In this document: positions 29,572-39,015 of the stretch, piece after piece
Numbering within the stretch: the stretch's first letter is position 1
Layout of the letters: every line of letters starts with the position of its first letter
Assembly (NCBI GenBank): GCA_905221605.1
Contig: CAJNDS010002190.1
Location: forward strand, 905,421-969,420
Source of the DNA: Symbiodinium natans
Lineage: Eukaryota > Sar > Dinophyceae > Suessiales > Symbiodiniaceae
DNA length: 64,000 nt
Direction of reading: 5' to 3'
Position numbers and translations under genes: made by a program
The notes under the pieces: model-generated
What the model was told of the DNA's origin: nothing
The model's input: the letters and a program-made list of their open reading frames with translations, nothing else
The model's database searches: none

Positions 29572-29715
29572 CGAAAACAAGGGATCCAAAATATAGACCC
29601 CAAATAGTAGGATTCCCTGATAAACAGGACCAATCTAGACCCCCAAATAGCAAGATTCCCTTATCAAAAAGGACCCCATAAGGTACCCCTATTTCCGGAA
29701 CCCCCCCCCCCCCCC
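29572..29715. mobile_element. E10 element with poly-C right end
   Basis: GGATCCAAAATATAGACCCC, AAATAGTAGGATTCCCTGAT, then a near repeat AAATAGCAAGATTCCCTTAT, and CCCCTATTTCCGGAA followed by poly-C. Related text at 16205, 22610 and 33630. Confidence 0.5.
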
Positions 29716-30348
29716 AAATTTTCGCAGGCCCCGGCATATGACGTGCGACTTCCTTGGCCGCAGCCTACAGGCCGATACAGAGAGCAAAGAAGGGCTCGCG
29801 GTTCCGGTTTTAGTGTTTAGGGTTTAGGGTTTAGGGTTCAGCGGTTTAGGGTTTAGGGTGGAGGGTTTAAGGCTCACAGGGGTAGGTTGGAACAACATTT
29901 TTTGATTTTTATTTCCCTTAACCTACCCAAGCTCAAGGTTTCGCGGCTGAAGGACTGTAGGACTGGGTATCAAGCCTGCGATGGAGGGTTTGGAGCTGAG
30001 GGTTTACGGGGCCTGGGTGCAGTGTAATGGGATGTTTAGGATATTTCAAGGGGTACGTGGAGGGTCTAGGCAGGGTTTAGGCTTTCGGCGAGTATGTTTT
30101 AGGATTGGGGCTGCTCTTGCGGAATTCGTCTCAGGCCTTTGGCTTCTTAAGGGACGTCAGGTTTCAGGGGTCAGGGTTTACCCTAAACCCTAAACCCTTA
30201 TAGGGTTTAGGGTTTAGAGTCGTTCGCATCGATAAATGGGAGTCGAAGCTTGTGAAGCTGTGAAAACAGGGCCCCATAGTGCGGGATAATTACTACTAGT
30301 ATTCCCTTATTGAAGCCATCTCGGGCCTAAGCTGGCTTCTATAACATA

Positions 30349-30405
30349 GGTGGAAGGCCTTCGGCCTTCCACCACCACCGGTGTGCAGAAGCCTTCGGCT
30401 TCTGC
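30349..30405. other. Two adjacent perfect hairpins
   Basis: 30349-30373 has 11-bp arms (GGTGGAAGGCC / GGCCTTCCACC) around TTC; 30385-30405 has 9-bp arms (GCAGAAGCC / GGCTTCTGC) around the same TTC. They are 11 bp apart. Surroundings (29800-30670) hold no convincing gene. Confidence 0.8.
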
Positions 30406-30676
30406 CCACCTCCCCCTACTTCGATTTTTATAACGCCACCTCGTGGCCTGGCGATCAATTCCAGCCAAAATGGGAAGCTTCTGCTGAGCACCGTTTGTGG
30501 CACCATATTGTAGAGAGGGGCCCACTTCTTTGTACACACAACCTGTGAGCCATTTGTTTCATGCTGACAGCCTTTCATGTGAGATGCCTGGCTTACCAAG
30601 GGCTTGGGTCAGGGCTTTGAGGGCTTAGGCGGGTTTGGGGTTTAGGGTTGGGGTGGGGGCCGGGGGGTTGTGATGA

Positions 30677-30805
30677 GACTGTTTTTGCCGCTTTTTCTGC
30701 TGTCAAAAGGCAGGGCAACATTTGCAGCAACCTTTTGCTTCGACCTCCCTGCTGCATGTGCGTTTTGTTGCTGACTATGGACTCGTAGATCCTTGGAGGT
30801 TGATT
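30677..30805 (+). CDS. Candidate exon with AG and GT borders
   Basis: GATGAG|ACTG context then frame DCFCRFFCCQKAGQHLQQPF, ASTSLLHVRFVADYGLVDPW, RLI ending ATT|GTTTAGGG: 43 codons, phase 0. A second, shorter frame (MRLFLPLFLLSKGRATFAAT) is also open. Family not recognised. Confidence 0.35.
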
Positions 30806-30807
30806 GT

Positions 30808-30873
30808 TTAGGGTTTAGGGTTTAGGGTTTAGGGTTTAGGGTTTAGGGTTTAGGGTTTAGGGTTTAGGGTTTA
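30808..30873. repeat. TTTAGGG tract
   Basis: Nine G-strand units. Confidence 0.95.
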
Positions 30874-31198
30874 TTCTTCCGCGCCTCGTGGTGACATTTC
30901 CAAGCATCCCCATCCCCGGCCCAAGCTGCCAGGGCTTGTAGACACATCCTAGGTAGGCCCTTAGAGCATTCTATATCTTCCCTTATTGGGATTAAGAGGG
31001 TCATACTCAGGAATATTTTTCAGAGGGTTTTAAGGGCCATGCTAGTATCTTTTACATGTTTAAAGCCGAGTCTCGAAACTGCCCTGAGACTCAGATCCAC
31101 TCTGAAGCGGCAACCGAGGTGATGCCAATGTCCGCAGTGTCCCTAAACCCTGAACCCCAAACCCTAACCCCCAAACCCTAAACCCCTAAACCCCTAAG

Positions 31199-31335
31199 GA
31201 ATTGCCTTGCTTCTTTGGGTCCTCGACTTTTCCCTCCTGGAAGCCGAACTAGTGAAGGTGGCACGCATTCAGCATTCGCGGCGGAAGCTCGAGCAGTGCA
31301 ACGTGCACTACGTGGATGTCTTTGCGGCTCAGATG
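31199..31335 (+). CDS. Candidate exon with AG and GT borders
   Basis: CCTAAG|GA opens IALLLWVLDFSLLEAELVKV, ARIQHSRRKLEQCNVHYVDV, FAAQM and ends ATG|GTTTAGGG. 137 bases, no telomere words inside; helical, heptad-like text. The next 45 bp is four G-strand units, then an open GC-rich frame continues (31366-31571). Family not recognised. Confidence 0.5.
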
Positions 31336-31840
31336 GTTTAGGGTTTAGGGGTTTAGGGTTTAGGGTGTTCCAAAGTGCCGCGGTCCCGACCCGTGCCAGT
31401 GGTGGCGGGTCGGGCCGCCTCGGTGCAGCGGATCCCACCCCAGCCACCCAAACTGCCGCCTTTTTCGGGTTTAGAGCGGTCTACCCTCCACGGCCCCCCT
31501 ATCAAGGGGGCTTACACCTCGAGTCTCCCTGCTGGCCGGGGTGGGACGTGTTGACTGCTGCTGTTGCTTGAGCCTACACTTTCCTGGATCAACAGGGAGC
31601 GGGACAATCTGTTTCACCCATACTGTGTTTAAGACACCCTCAAGCCCAATTCCGGACCCAAGCTCATTCATATGGCAGAATGGCGAGGGCCAAGCGCGGA
31701 AGGCCCGGCCACCCGCTGGCGCAAGGGCCCTGGCGGGGGCAACTGCGGGGGCGACCCTGGCGGGGGCAACCCTGGCACGGGCAACCCTGGAAGGGGCAAG
31801 GCGAGGTTTTTTTGTATTAAAAATACTTTCGTATTTCCTT

Positions 31841-31935
31841 ACTGGCTCAAAACCCAACTTTTCAACTTTTGGGCTTCCTATAAGGTAGTTTATTCTGAAA
31901 GTTCCAACTTTTATTTCCTTGGGTTTTGGGCCAGT
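31841..31935. mobile_element. E13 element, copy 2
   Basis: ACTGGCTCAAAACCCAA and TTGGGTTTTGGGCCAGT at the ends. Inserted in the first array of the minisatellite and closely similar to 13959-14055. Confidence 0.85.
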
Positions 31936-32394
31936 AAGTTTCTCTCTCTACATATATATATATATATATGTCAACCTTGGCGGGGGCAACCCTGGCGGGG
32001 CCCTGGCGGGGGTGACTACTAATGGGAAACCCTGGCAATTAATTAATAGAGAACTTTGACAGGGCCCTTCGCACTTGAAGCCCTGCTCGGCAACTAAACA
32101 AAACTTCATAGAGAAGGACGACGAAGCCTCGCCAGCGCGCGAAGAGGACGAGGTGCGTAGGGCCGTCGCAGAGAAGGTGCACAATTCCTGAGTAGGCGAC
32201 GTGAGGAGGCGCGGAACCCTGACAGGGCAACCCGGCGAGGGCAATGTCACCCTGGCGGGGGCAACCCTGGCGGGGCAACCCTGCCAAGGGCAACCCTAAC
32301 TCGGCGGCAACCCTGGCGGGGGCAACGCTGGTGGGGGCAACCCTGGTGGGGGCAACCCTGGCAGGGGTAAAACTGGGCAACCCGGCGGGGTTGC

Positions 32395-32772
32395 GATAAA
32401 AACCATTAAATCTACTGGACGTCTTAATGTTAAAATAGAATGACATTGAAAGACTTCTCATAAAGTAAAATAGGATGAAAGATAATGAATCCTGCATTTT
32501 TACTTGGTACAGCTTTTAGCATAGCATATTGGCATAAGAAATACCATTCAGGTACGATATGTAAGGGAGTAAGTAATCCACATGCTTCTACTGCATTCAC
32601 TGGATGTGAGAAAGAAGAGAAGCCGAAATGAATTTGAAGAAGATATAGATCGAGAATTAATATCTTTCCATAGAAATCTTTACTAAAAGGGAAAATGCCA
32701 TTTTATTATTAGTGGAATTCCTTAAAGGAATATTAGAAGATAGAAAATGTAGATTAAAAATATGAAAAATGG
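32395..32772 (-). pseudogene. cob: Nuclear copy of a mitochondrial cytochrome b (cob) fragment
   Basis: Read on the minus strand, three frame segments join into the middle-to-C-terminal part of cytochrome b: LHFLSSNIPLRNSTNNKM (about 32740-32690), then FSSFSHPVNAVEACGLLTPL, HIVPEWYFLCQYAMLKAVPS, KNAGF (about 32640-32470), then ILTLRRPVDLMVFI near 32400-32440. PEWYF at 32538-32552 is the Qo-site PEWY motif, the family hallmark. LSSN.PL.N.TNNK is the dinoflagellate version as I remember it. Two frame changes (near 32690 and 32465) and AT-rich base composition inside a GC-rich minisatellite show it is a transferred, dead fragment, a NUMT. Confidence 0.85.
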
Positions 32773-33492
32773 CGGGGACAACCCTGGGCATCCTGGCGGG
32801 CAACCCTGGCGGGGGCAACCCTGGCGGGGGCAACCCTGGCGGGGCAACCTGACAGGGCAACCCTGGCGGGGGCAACCAACCCTGACAGAGGCAACCCTGG
32901 TGGGGGCAAACCTCAGAGACAACCCTGGTGGGGGCAACCCTGGCGGGGGCAACCCTGGCAGGGGCAAGGTGAGGTATAAACATATATTTATTTCTTTTTG
33001 TCTGGACCCTGCCAAGGCCACTAATGGAGCCCTGGCGGGGGCAACCCTGGCGGGGGCAACCCTGGCGGGGGTAACCCTGGTGGGGGCAACCTGGCGGGGG
33101 CAACCCTGGCGGGGGCAACCCTGGCGCCACTGTGGTGGGGGCAACCCTGGCGGGGGCAACCCTGCTAAGCAACCCTGGCGGGGCCAACCCTGGCGGGGGC
33201 AACCCTGGCGGGGGCAACCCTGGCGGGGGCAACCCTGACGGGGGCAATTCTGGCGGGGGCAACCCTGGCCGGCTGGTGGGGGCAACCCTCGTCGTGAGGG
33301 CAACCGGGGGCAACCTGGGTGGCGGGGGCAACCCTGGCGGGGGCAACCCTGGCGGGGGCAACCCTGGCGGGGGCAACCGGGGGAACCCTGGCGGGGGGAA
33401 TTTGGCGGGCGCAACAGCTTCTTAGGCCCGACCTCCCCCGCCGGGGTCGCGCGTCGGGGGTTTAGGGTTAATCCATTATTACATTGTGCCCT

Positions 33493-33607
33493 ATGGCTAG
33501 CAGGGATGCATCAGGTGTGGCAAGCTCGATCTGCTTGGCAAAGCAAGCAGATCTCGAAGCGGTAGCGTTCAGTTGTACCGGCCGCCGCCTGGCGCGGGCG
33601 GCCTATG
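33493..33607 (+). CDS. Candidate exon with a WD40-like motif
   Basis: Frame MASRDASGVASSICLAKQAD then LEAVAFSCTGRRLARAAYG, ending TATG|GTTTAGGG. AVAFSxxGRRLAxAxY is the strand b-c motif of WD40/beta-propeller repeats (VAFSPDGRRLASxSxD). One repeat only, so the assignment is tentative. An AG at GCTAGCAG offers an acceptor. Confidence 0.45.
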
Positions 33608-33960
33608 GTTTAGGGACAGTAGTAGCCTCCCTCCCTTATAATAAGGACCCCAATAAGGTACCCTCAATTTCGTAACCCCCAATTGGGCGGTTTCCTAAAA
33701 GCAGGGTTTAGGGTTCTTATTCCGGGGGGGGCACAATCTTCAAAGAGCACCCGGAGGTCTCCCTTACAAAGCCTATCACCCCAAAACCCAAAAGCCCAAA
33801 TCCCTGAATCTCTGAACCCCTTTCTGCGCTTTTAAACCAGAATCCCCAACCAGCTTGTTTAGGGTTTAGGGTTTAGGGTTTAGGGTTTAGGGTTTGCACC
33901 TGCTTCAAACCAAGAGAACCTCTAGATCGGTGTTTGGAGGGCCTACAGGGTATACATGGT

Positions 33961-34078
33961 TTATAGTAAACCCAAGAAAGTTGGAACATCAGTATCCTCA
34001 TACCCTTAAGGTGAAGTATAGGGAAACCCAGCAATCATCATCCTAAACCCATGTTCCAACTTTCTGGAGTTCACTATA
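33961..34078. mobile_element. E16 inverted-repeat element
   Basis: TATAGTAAACCCAAGAAAG TTGGAACAT on the left is the near-perfect inverse of ATGTTCCAACTTTCTGG.. AGTTCACTATAG on the right (about 28-bp arms, four mismatches). No coding capacity. Confidence 0.75.
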
Positions 34079-34086
34079 GGATCTCG

Positions 34087-34196
34087 CCTAGGACCCAGAC
34101 TAGGCCCTTGGTCCCTTTTTTTTAAGGTTGAGGCGGTTGAGGTTTCCTTTGTGAGCCGCCTTGAACAAAAAAAGGGCAGCCTTTTTGTTGCGTAGG
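34087..34196. mobile_element. E8 element
   Basis: CCTAGGACCCAGACTAGGCC at the left; AAAAAAAGGGCAGCCTTTTT to the right, as in the family copy at 24743. Confidence 0.5.
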
Positions 34197-34293
34197 CTTT
34201 AAAAGGGCTCGCCCCTTTCTACTGGAAGGTTCATGGACGGTTATTGGAGAAATCGGGGTTAAATTAGGGTTTATCTAGGGGGTGTAGGGCCTA

Positions 34294-34447
34294 TCTTAGG
34301 GTAGTTTCATGGTCGCTTAGCATGGGCCCTGAAAACGGGGACCCCTGATATACCCTTATATACCCTATACAACAAAAGGGCCCATACTTTCAGACCCCTT
34401 ACAGAGGGTAAGGGACCATATTACGGGCCCATGTAACTACCCTAAGA
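34294..34447. mobile_element. E4 element, near-complete copy
   Basis: TCTTAGGGTAGTTTCATGG at the left and CCATGTAACTACCCTAAGA-like text at the right are inverted repeats; the interior has TATACCCTTATATACCC and AAGGGCCCATACTTTCAGAC. The right arm seems doubled. Confidence 0.7.
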
Positions 34448-34604
34448 GCCTAGGGTTTAGGGTTTAGGGTGCAGGGTTTTTCGGTGAGGTCGCTTTCAAG
34501 TTTTGCCTCTCATGACCCCAGCGGCTTCAAGTACACCATGAGCCCGAAACCCGACACCCAAAACCTAAACCCCACTTCGTAGCCCAAGCCCTAAAGCACT
34601 TCTA

Positions 34605-34837
34605 CAAGAAAAAAGCGCCATCCCTCGGTGGAGCGCTGGTTGCAAGTGCCTGCCTGGCAACTTTGTGGTACTTTACTATTTTTGGGTTAATTGGGTTTCT
34701 TAATAAGGCAGCTAAAAGGTTTATTTTTAGCTACCCTCCTGAGTGCAGCCAAGGCAATGACCGGGTCTTGTGATGTGTTGCTGTTTGCATTTGTGTCCTC
34801 GCCGCCCTCGAAAGTAGGCGCAGACGTGAGGCACTAG
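34605..34837 (+). CDS. Two-exon gene model with an E12 intron
   Basis: Exon 1 QEKSAIPRWSAGCKCLPGNF ends AACTTT|GTGGTA; exon 2 (34754-34837) AMTGSCDVLLFAFVSSPPSK, VGADVRH, TAG. Removing 34665-34753 (89 bp, GT-AG) joins them in phase 0. Five-prime end unknown. Family not recognised. Confidence 0.45.
34665..34753 (+). mobile_element. E12 element acting as a GT-AG intron
   Basis: GTGGTACTTTAC..TTGGGTTTCTTAATAAGG CAGCTAAA..GCTACCCTCCTGAGTGCAGCCAAG. A second copy at 46958-47065 shares donor and acceptor text. Confidence 0.6.
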
Positions 34838-35561
34838 CCCTAAACCCTAAACCCTAAACCCTAAACCCTAAACCCCACTAGTTTAGCCCTCAGAAGTAGG
34901 GTGATATCTCTCGGGTTGGGGCCGGGCTGAGGATGCACCCCAGGCCGTGACAGGCCTCCAATCACCTGCCTCAACGCCCCTGCCTGGACGAACTCAAGGT
35001 TATAAGGGCCTTCCCACTCATAAGTTCTACTATCCGCCAGTTCCTTAAAGCTAGGGGGGGCCCTTGCTTGTAACCCCTAAGCCCTTAAACCCTAAACCCT
35101 AAGCCCCTAAAATCTTCACCCTATAAACCCTTCAAGATTTCAAGCCAAGGTGCCCCCGCTGCTGGAGGGCGAATCTGCCCTTTGGTGTCCTGCGTGGACG
35201 GGCAAGGCGTGTTCAGGGTTCAGGGTTTAGGGTTTAGGGTCTCGGATTTAGGGCTTAGGGTTTGGGGTTTAGGGTTTAGGGTCTGAGGCGTTTAGGGTTC
35301 GGGATTCAGGTTTCCGGAATTTAGGAATACGGATTCTGGGTTTTGGGGGTTAAGGTTCAGTAAATTTAGGGGTTTCCGGAGGATTTAGAGGCTTCTGGGA
35401 TGTATGGATACACTTATATGGCTTACGGGCTTTGGGGATGTAGGGTTCATGGGTATCAAGGTTCTTTCGGGCTTTAGAGCTGCAGAAGGTTTCAGGGTCT
35501 CGCATTGTATGTGCCATAGCAGAGGGACTTAGAGTATCAGGCCTAAGGGGTGTTTTAGATG

Positions 35562-35590
35562 TTTTTTTTTTTTTTTTTTTTTTTTTTTTT
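35562..35590. repeat. Poly-T run
   Basis: Twenty-nine T. Upstream 35215-35550 is degenerate TTTAGGG-like sequence without a gene. Confidence 0.9.
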
Positions 35591-35753
35591 GTTCCGTCTT
35601 TCAGGTTCAACATCAACACTATAATCCCCCTAAGTCCGAGCACCATGAACAGCCCAAGACCTAAGCTACAGCACAGGAAGCTCCAGAATGTTGAAGCCCG
35701 AAGCCACCGAACCCGAACCTGTCGACCGAAATCCATAGTTTGGCTTTAACCTG

Positions 35754-35863
35754 GTAGCCCTGTGATACCCTTTTCCCCATTTGTTTTGGCTCAAGGTTCC
35801 CTGATGGAGTAACCAACCCACAAAAGGACACCCTTGTTGTACTATGGTAACTGGGCTACCAAG
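35754..35863 (+). mobile_element. E1 element, complete copy
   Basis: CTGGTAGCCCTGTGATACCC to TGGGCTACCAAG, GT..AG ends as elsewhere. The right flank is open (FKAPRCALPPCEDLGSKTPL) and a left frame open from about 35690 can be joined, but several phases are possible here. Confidence 0.6.
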
Positions 35864-35944
35864 TTCAAGGCCCCTAGGTGCGCCCTCCCACCCTGCGAGG
35901 ATTTGGGCAGCAAGACGCCTCTAGGCGCGGGGTCTCGCCGGTCC

Positions 35945-36002
35945 CCTAAACCCTAAACCGTAAACCCTAAACCCTAAACCCTAAACCCTAAACCCTAAAC
36001 CC
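35945..36002. repeat. CCCTAAA tract
   Basis: Eight C-strand units. The island after it (36046-36093) reads GTKLPEQKNVMPQKHTA and ends at GTTTAGGG. Confidence 0.9.
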
Positions 36003-36159
36003 CCTTAGTTGCGGTTGAGACTTAAGGGGCTTAGGGTTGAGGGGTGGAACTAAGCTGCCAGAACAAAAGAACGTGATGCCCCAGAAGCATACTGCAGTTT
36101 AGGGTTTAGGGTTTAGGGTTTAGGGATGTATCTATATATATATATATATATATCATATG

Positions 36160-36766
36160 TTGGGTTCGGCCGGTCCACACTAACAGTCACCACCAGCAGA
36201 CCCACAAATAAAAGCACCCGGTAAATGCCAAAAAAATGACTGAGATTCCTGCTATTCCTGGTGCTATTTCTGGTGCATTTTTTTGTGCTATTCCTGGTGC
36301 TATTTCTGGTGCTATTTTTTGTGCTATTGTTTGTGCTATTTCTGGTGCTATTTTTTGTGCTATTGTTTGTGCTATTTCTGGTGCTATTTCTGGTGCTGTT
36401 GCTGGTGCTATGTGACTAACAATCACCATCAGCAGACCCACAAAAAACAGCACCCGGTAAATGCTAAGCTGATAAAATTGACTGGGATTCCTGGTGCTAT
36501 TTCTGGTGCTATTGTTTGTGCTATTTCTGGTGCTATTTTTTGTGCTATTCCTGGCGCTATTTCAGGTGCTATTTTTTGTGCTATTGTTTGTGCTATTTCT
36601 GGTGCTATTTCTGCTGCTATGTGACTAACAGTCACCACCAGCAGACCCACAAAAATAAGCACCCGGTAAATGCTAAAATTGACTGGGATTCCTGGTGCTA
36701 TTTTTGGCCTGTGTGTTATAAGGCCACGGCGTTATTTGACTGTTAGTGTGGACCGGCCGAACCCAA
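36160..36766. mobile_element. Non-autonomous DNA transposon, 607 bp, 30-bp TIRs, 8-bp target duplication
   Basis: The first 30 bases (TTGGGTTCGGCCGGTCCACA..) and last 30 bases are perfect reverse complements. Both sides are flanked by ATCATATG (36152-36159 and 36767-36774), directly adjacent. The interior is three copies of a leader (CACCAGCAGACCCACAAA..CACCCGGTAAATGC) each followed by an array of 12-bp units GTGCTATTTCTG and variants. No transposase. Eight-bp duplications are typical of hAT elements and also seen in some Mutator-like ones; the TIR start does not decide between them. Confidence 0.9.
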
Positions 36767-36799
36767 ATCATATGTGTATATATATGCACATATGTATAA

Positions 36800-36952
36800 G
36801 TTGCACCAAAATCAAATCTAGAACCCATGATCGTCTGCCGTTTCCAGCATAGCATCAGCTTCAATTCAAGCCGTGGGTTTACGGGTTGCGGGCCTATTTT
36901 TGTGTCCACTCAGGTAGAAAGGGACAGTGAAAGACATCGACCATGTGCTTAA
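36800..36952 (+). CDS. Candidate exon, unknown protein
   Basis: Frame VAPKSNLEPMIVCRFQHSIS, FNSSRGFTGCGPIFVSTQVE, RDSERHRPCA then TAA, starting just beyond the transposon. A GT donor at ACTCAG|GTAGAA is available. Family not recognised. Confidence 0.4.
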   Translation, partial: VAPKSNLEPMIVCRFQHSISFNSSRGFTGCGPIFVSTQVERDSERHRPCA

Positions 36953-37257
36953 GAACCCCAAACAATAAAACTAATATGCTTCCTTATCAGGGCAATATAG
37001 GGATAATGGAGTTCTTCAGCAAACAGTACGTAGATCTACAGGGGTGATGTAGGGTAGTAATATTCAGGAAGCCCTAAACTCAAATTCCAAGTCAAGATTC
37101 GTCAGGAGCGGGACTTGGTCTCTCAGTGGTTCTTGACATGGGGTTTTAGGGTTTAGGGTTTAGGGTTTAGGGTTCAGGGTTTAGGGTTTAGGGCGTCTGG
37201 GTTGAAGCTGCCACACTGTAGGGGGCTAAAGCCGAAAGACCCTGAGCACTAAATCGC

Positions 37258-37365
37258 CCCTAAACCCTAAACCCTAACCCTAAACCCTAAACCCTAAACC
37301 CTAAACCCTAAACCCTAAACCCTAGACCCTAGACCCTAGACCCTAGACCCTAGACCCTGGACCCT
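37258..37365. repeat. C-strand tract, CCCTAAA block then CCCTAGA block
   Basis: About nine CCCTAAA units followed by six CCCTAGA units. Just upstream, 37093-37142 reads KIRQERDLVSQWFLTW next to a G-strand tract. Confidence 0.9.
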
Positions 37366-37479
37366 AAGAAGCCCCGACCTTCCAACAGTCTCCAAGCCAT
37401 GCAAGGCGGCGGGGCGCAGACGCCCAAGAGCAGCAGGAGAGAGGGGAGCAGCTTTGTCATAGTGGGGTACCCTAAACCC

Positions 37480-38760
37480 TAAACCCTAAAAACTCACTAA
37501 GGAACAAGAATTAATATAATCCCGACCATGAACAAGGCAGGGGGGGCCCTGAAGTCATCGAGGGTTTAAAATTCGGGTTTCGGGTTATAAAGTCGTGGTT
37601 GGGATTTGGGCTTAGGGCTTAGGGCTTAGGGCTTAGGGTTTAGGGTTTAGGGTTGAGGGTTTAGGGGTTTCGGGTTTGGGAGAAGGGCAGTTCTCTAAAT
37701 GAGGGTCCCCTTTGGGTCCTAAATATAGCACGGCACCCGGATAAGTAAGCACCCCAAGCTGGGACCCTAATTTAGAGAGCTACCCGTATGAGAAATAACT
37801 GGACGTCGTACTTTTTTTTGGGGGGGGGGGGGGTTTGGGGATCGGAGTGGTAGGTCAGAAGCTCAAAAGAATACGAATCGTAACCCCTAAGGTTGTACAC
37901 CTAAAGGTCCCCCTAGTATACGCCTAATATGGCCCTATTACTACCTTGAAAGTTGAAAGGATCGTAAAGGTTCCCAAAACCCAAGGGTACAACTGTAAGG
38001 GTACAAGGTACAACCCCTGAGAAGCATATGGTACTAAGTACAGATTGGAGTTTAGCAAATCTGAAGGGACTGCCTCTGGACGAAAACCCAGAACCTCAAT
38101 CTCATCACCCCAAAAAACCCCCCCCCCCCCCCCTCTCCTCCCAAATGCCCGAAATGTAAAAGTTCAAGTCGTGCAGCCCGATGCTTCAGTGATTCAGCCG
38201 GGCAATCTGCCTGCGTAACTATCTGGCTTATGCTGGTTTATTTGTTTGTTCAGATGTTTGTGATTTTTGTGTGTTTCATGTATGGTTTCAACACATGCTT
38301 TCAACAAATGTGTGTCTTTAGCTTTCTTCAACCATGTATTCATGTGTGTTTGTGTTAGCTTTTTTCACCCCTACCTAGCATGTGCTATATACATACAAAT
38401 AGTATTGTTTCTTCTATGTTCTAATCCGTTCATATCAGCTCTTATAGTTTGGCGGTTTTCACATATACATATAATGTTCTTGTTGTGTCGGGCGAATAAG
38501 TTTTTCGCGACCAGAACGTTGCTCCCCAATCAGAAGCCGCGTGCCCACTTTAACCTGACTTCACAAAATTCTGCAACATCCCATCATACTCACCTGCTGC
38601 AGGCGTGAATTAGGTCTTTCAGGATTCTCCAATCCTTGCATCGATGCCCGGGAGGCTCAGATCCAGCGTGCTGTGAAAACATAGATGCACATATGCACAT
38701 ACACACACATATTTGTTCTTTGGGGGGGCGCGTGATAGGGTGTAGGGTTGGGCCCCCCAA
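37480..38760. other. Mostly unique, no gene supported
   Basis: Contains a G-rich run at 37808-37832, a poly-C run near 38117-38133 and an AT-rich part (38230-38620) that happens to stay open for 113 codons (38267-38608), hydrophobic and rich in F, C and H; I do not consider it a gene. 37870-38010 has element-like words shared with 60800-60905 (AAAGGTCCCCCTAGTATAC, TATGGCCCT). Confidence 0.5.
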
Positions 38761-38858
38761 TTCCATTCCCTCAACCCTAAACCCTAAGCCCTAAGCCCTA
38801 AGCCCCAAACCCTAAGCACGAAACCCTAAACCCTAAACCCTACACCCTAAACCCGAAC

Positions 38859-38961
38859 ATGCATCCACTGGGCGCGCGTAGGAGCAGCCCGGCCAAGCGC
38901 AGCGTCTCCTTTCACCTGATGGCCCCGGAGGGTGCGGATGCGCCGGGCCCCCCCAGCTGGG
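38859..38961 (+). CDS. Candidate exon with ATG
   Basis: Between a C-strand and a G-strand tract: MHPLGARRSSPAKRSVSFHL then MAPEGADAPGPPSW, ending G|GTTTAGGG. GC-rich, so openness is only weak support. Confidence 0.35.
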
Positions 38962-39015
38962 GTTTAGGGTTTAGGGTTTAGGGTTTAGGGTTTAGGGTTT
39001 AGGGTTTAGGGTTTT
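38962..39015. repeat. TTTAGGG tract
   Basis: Seven G-strand units. 39040-39250 is an element-like segment around a CCCTAAA tract (39138-39183), with TTTTAAAAGGTCC on one side and GGGAACCTTTTAG on the other. Confidence 0.9.

Larger units (their letters stand above)
31719..33418 (+). repeat. 15-bp minisatellite (GCAACCCTGGCGGGG)
   Basis: About 60 units of GCAACCCTGGCGGGG and variants in two arrays (about 31719-32390 and 32765-33418), interrupted by an E13 element and the cob fragment. Since 15 is a multiple of 3 all frames stay open; one reads ATLAG repeated, the pattern of pentapeptide-repeat proteins (A-x-L-x-x) with T in place of D/N, others read GGGNP or PPPGL. Frame shifts every few units argue against one long protein now. 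Confidence 0.85.

Noticed and set aside
32657-33376. Long minus-strand open frame of PPPGL repeats, 239 codons
   Set aside because: All frames of a 15-bp repeat tend to stay open; the frame ends in the cob fragment and has no independent sign of being a gene.
35784-35795. TTTTGGCTCAAG, identical to the last 12 bases of the dinoflagellate spliced leader
   Set aside because: It lies inside an E1 element, and other E1 copies have related but different text at the same point (TTTTTGGTGGTTCAAGG), so it is better explained by the element consensus than by a reinserted spliced-leader cDNA.
36187-36662. Minus-strand frames reading IAPEIAQTIAQK
   Set aside because: They are the translation of the 12-bp tandem units inside the 607-bp transposon; unit length divisible by 3 keeps them open.
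38267-38608. 113-codon open frame, hydrophobic
   Set aside because: AT-rich, low-complexity T/G and C/A composition, no recognisable motif, no element or exon-like borders.
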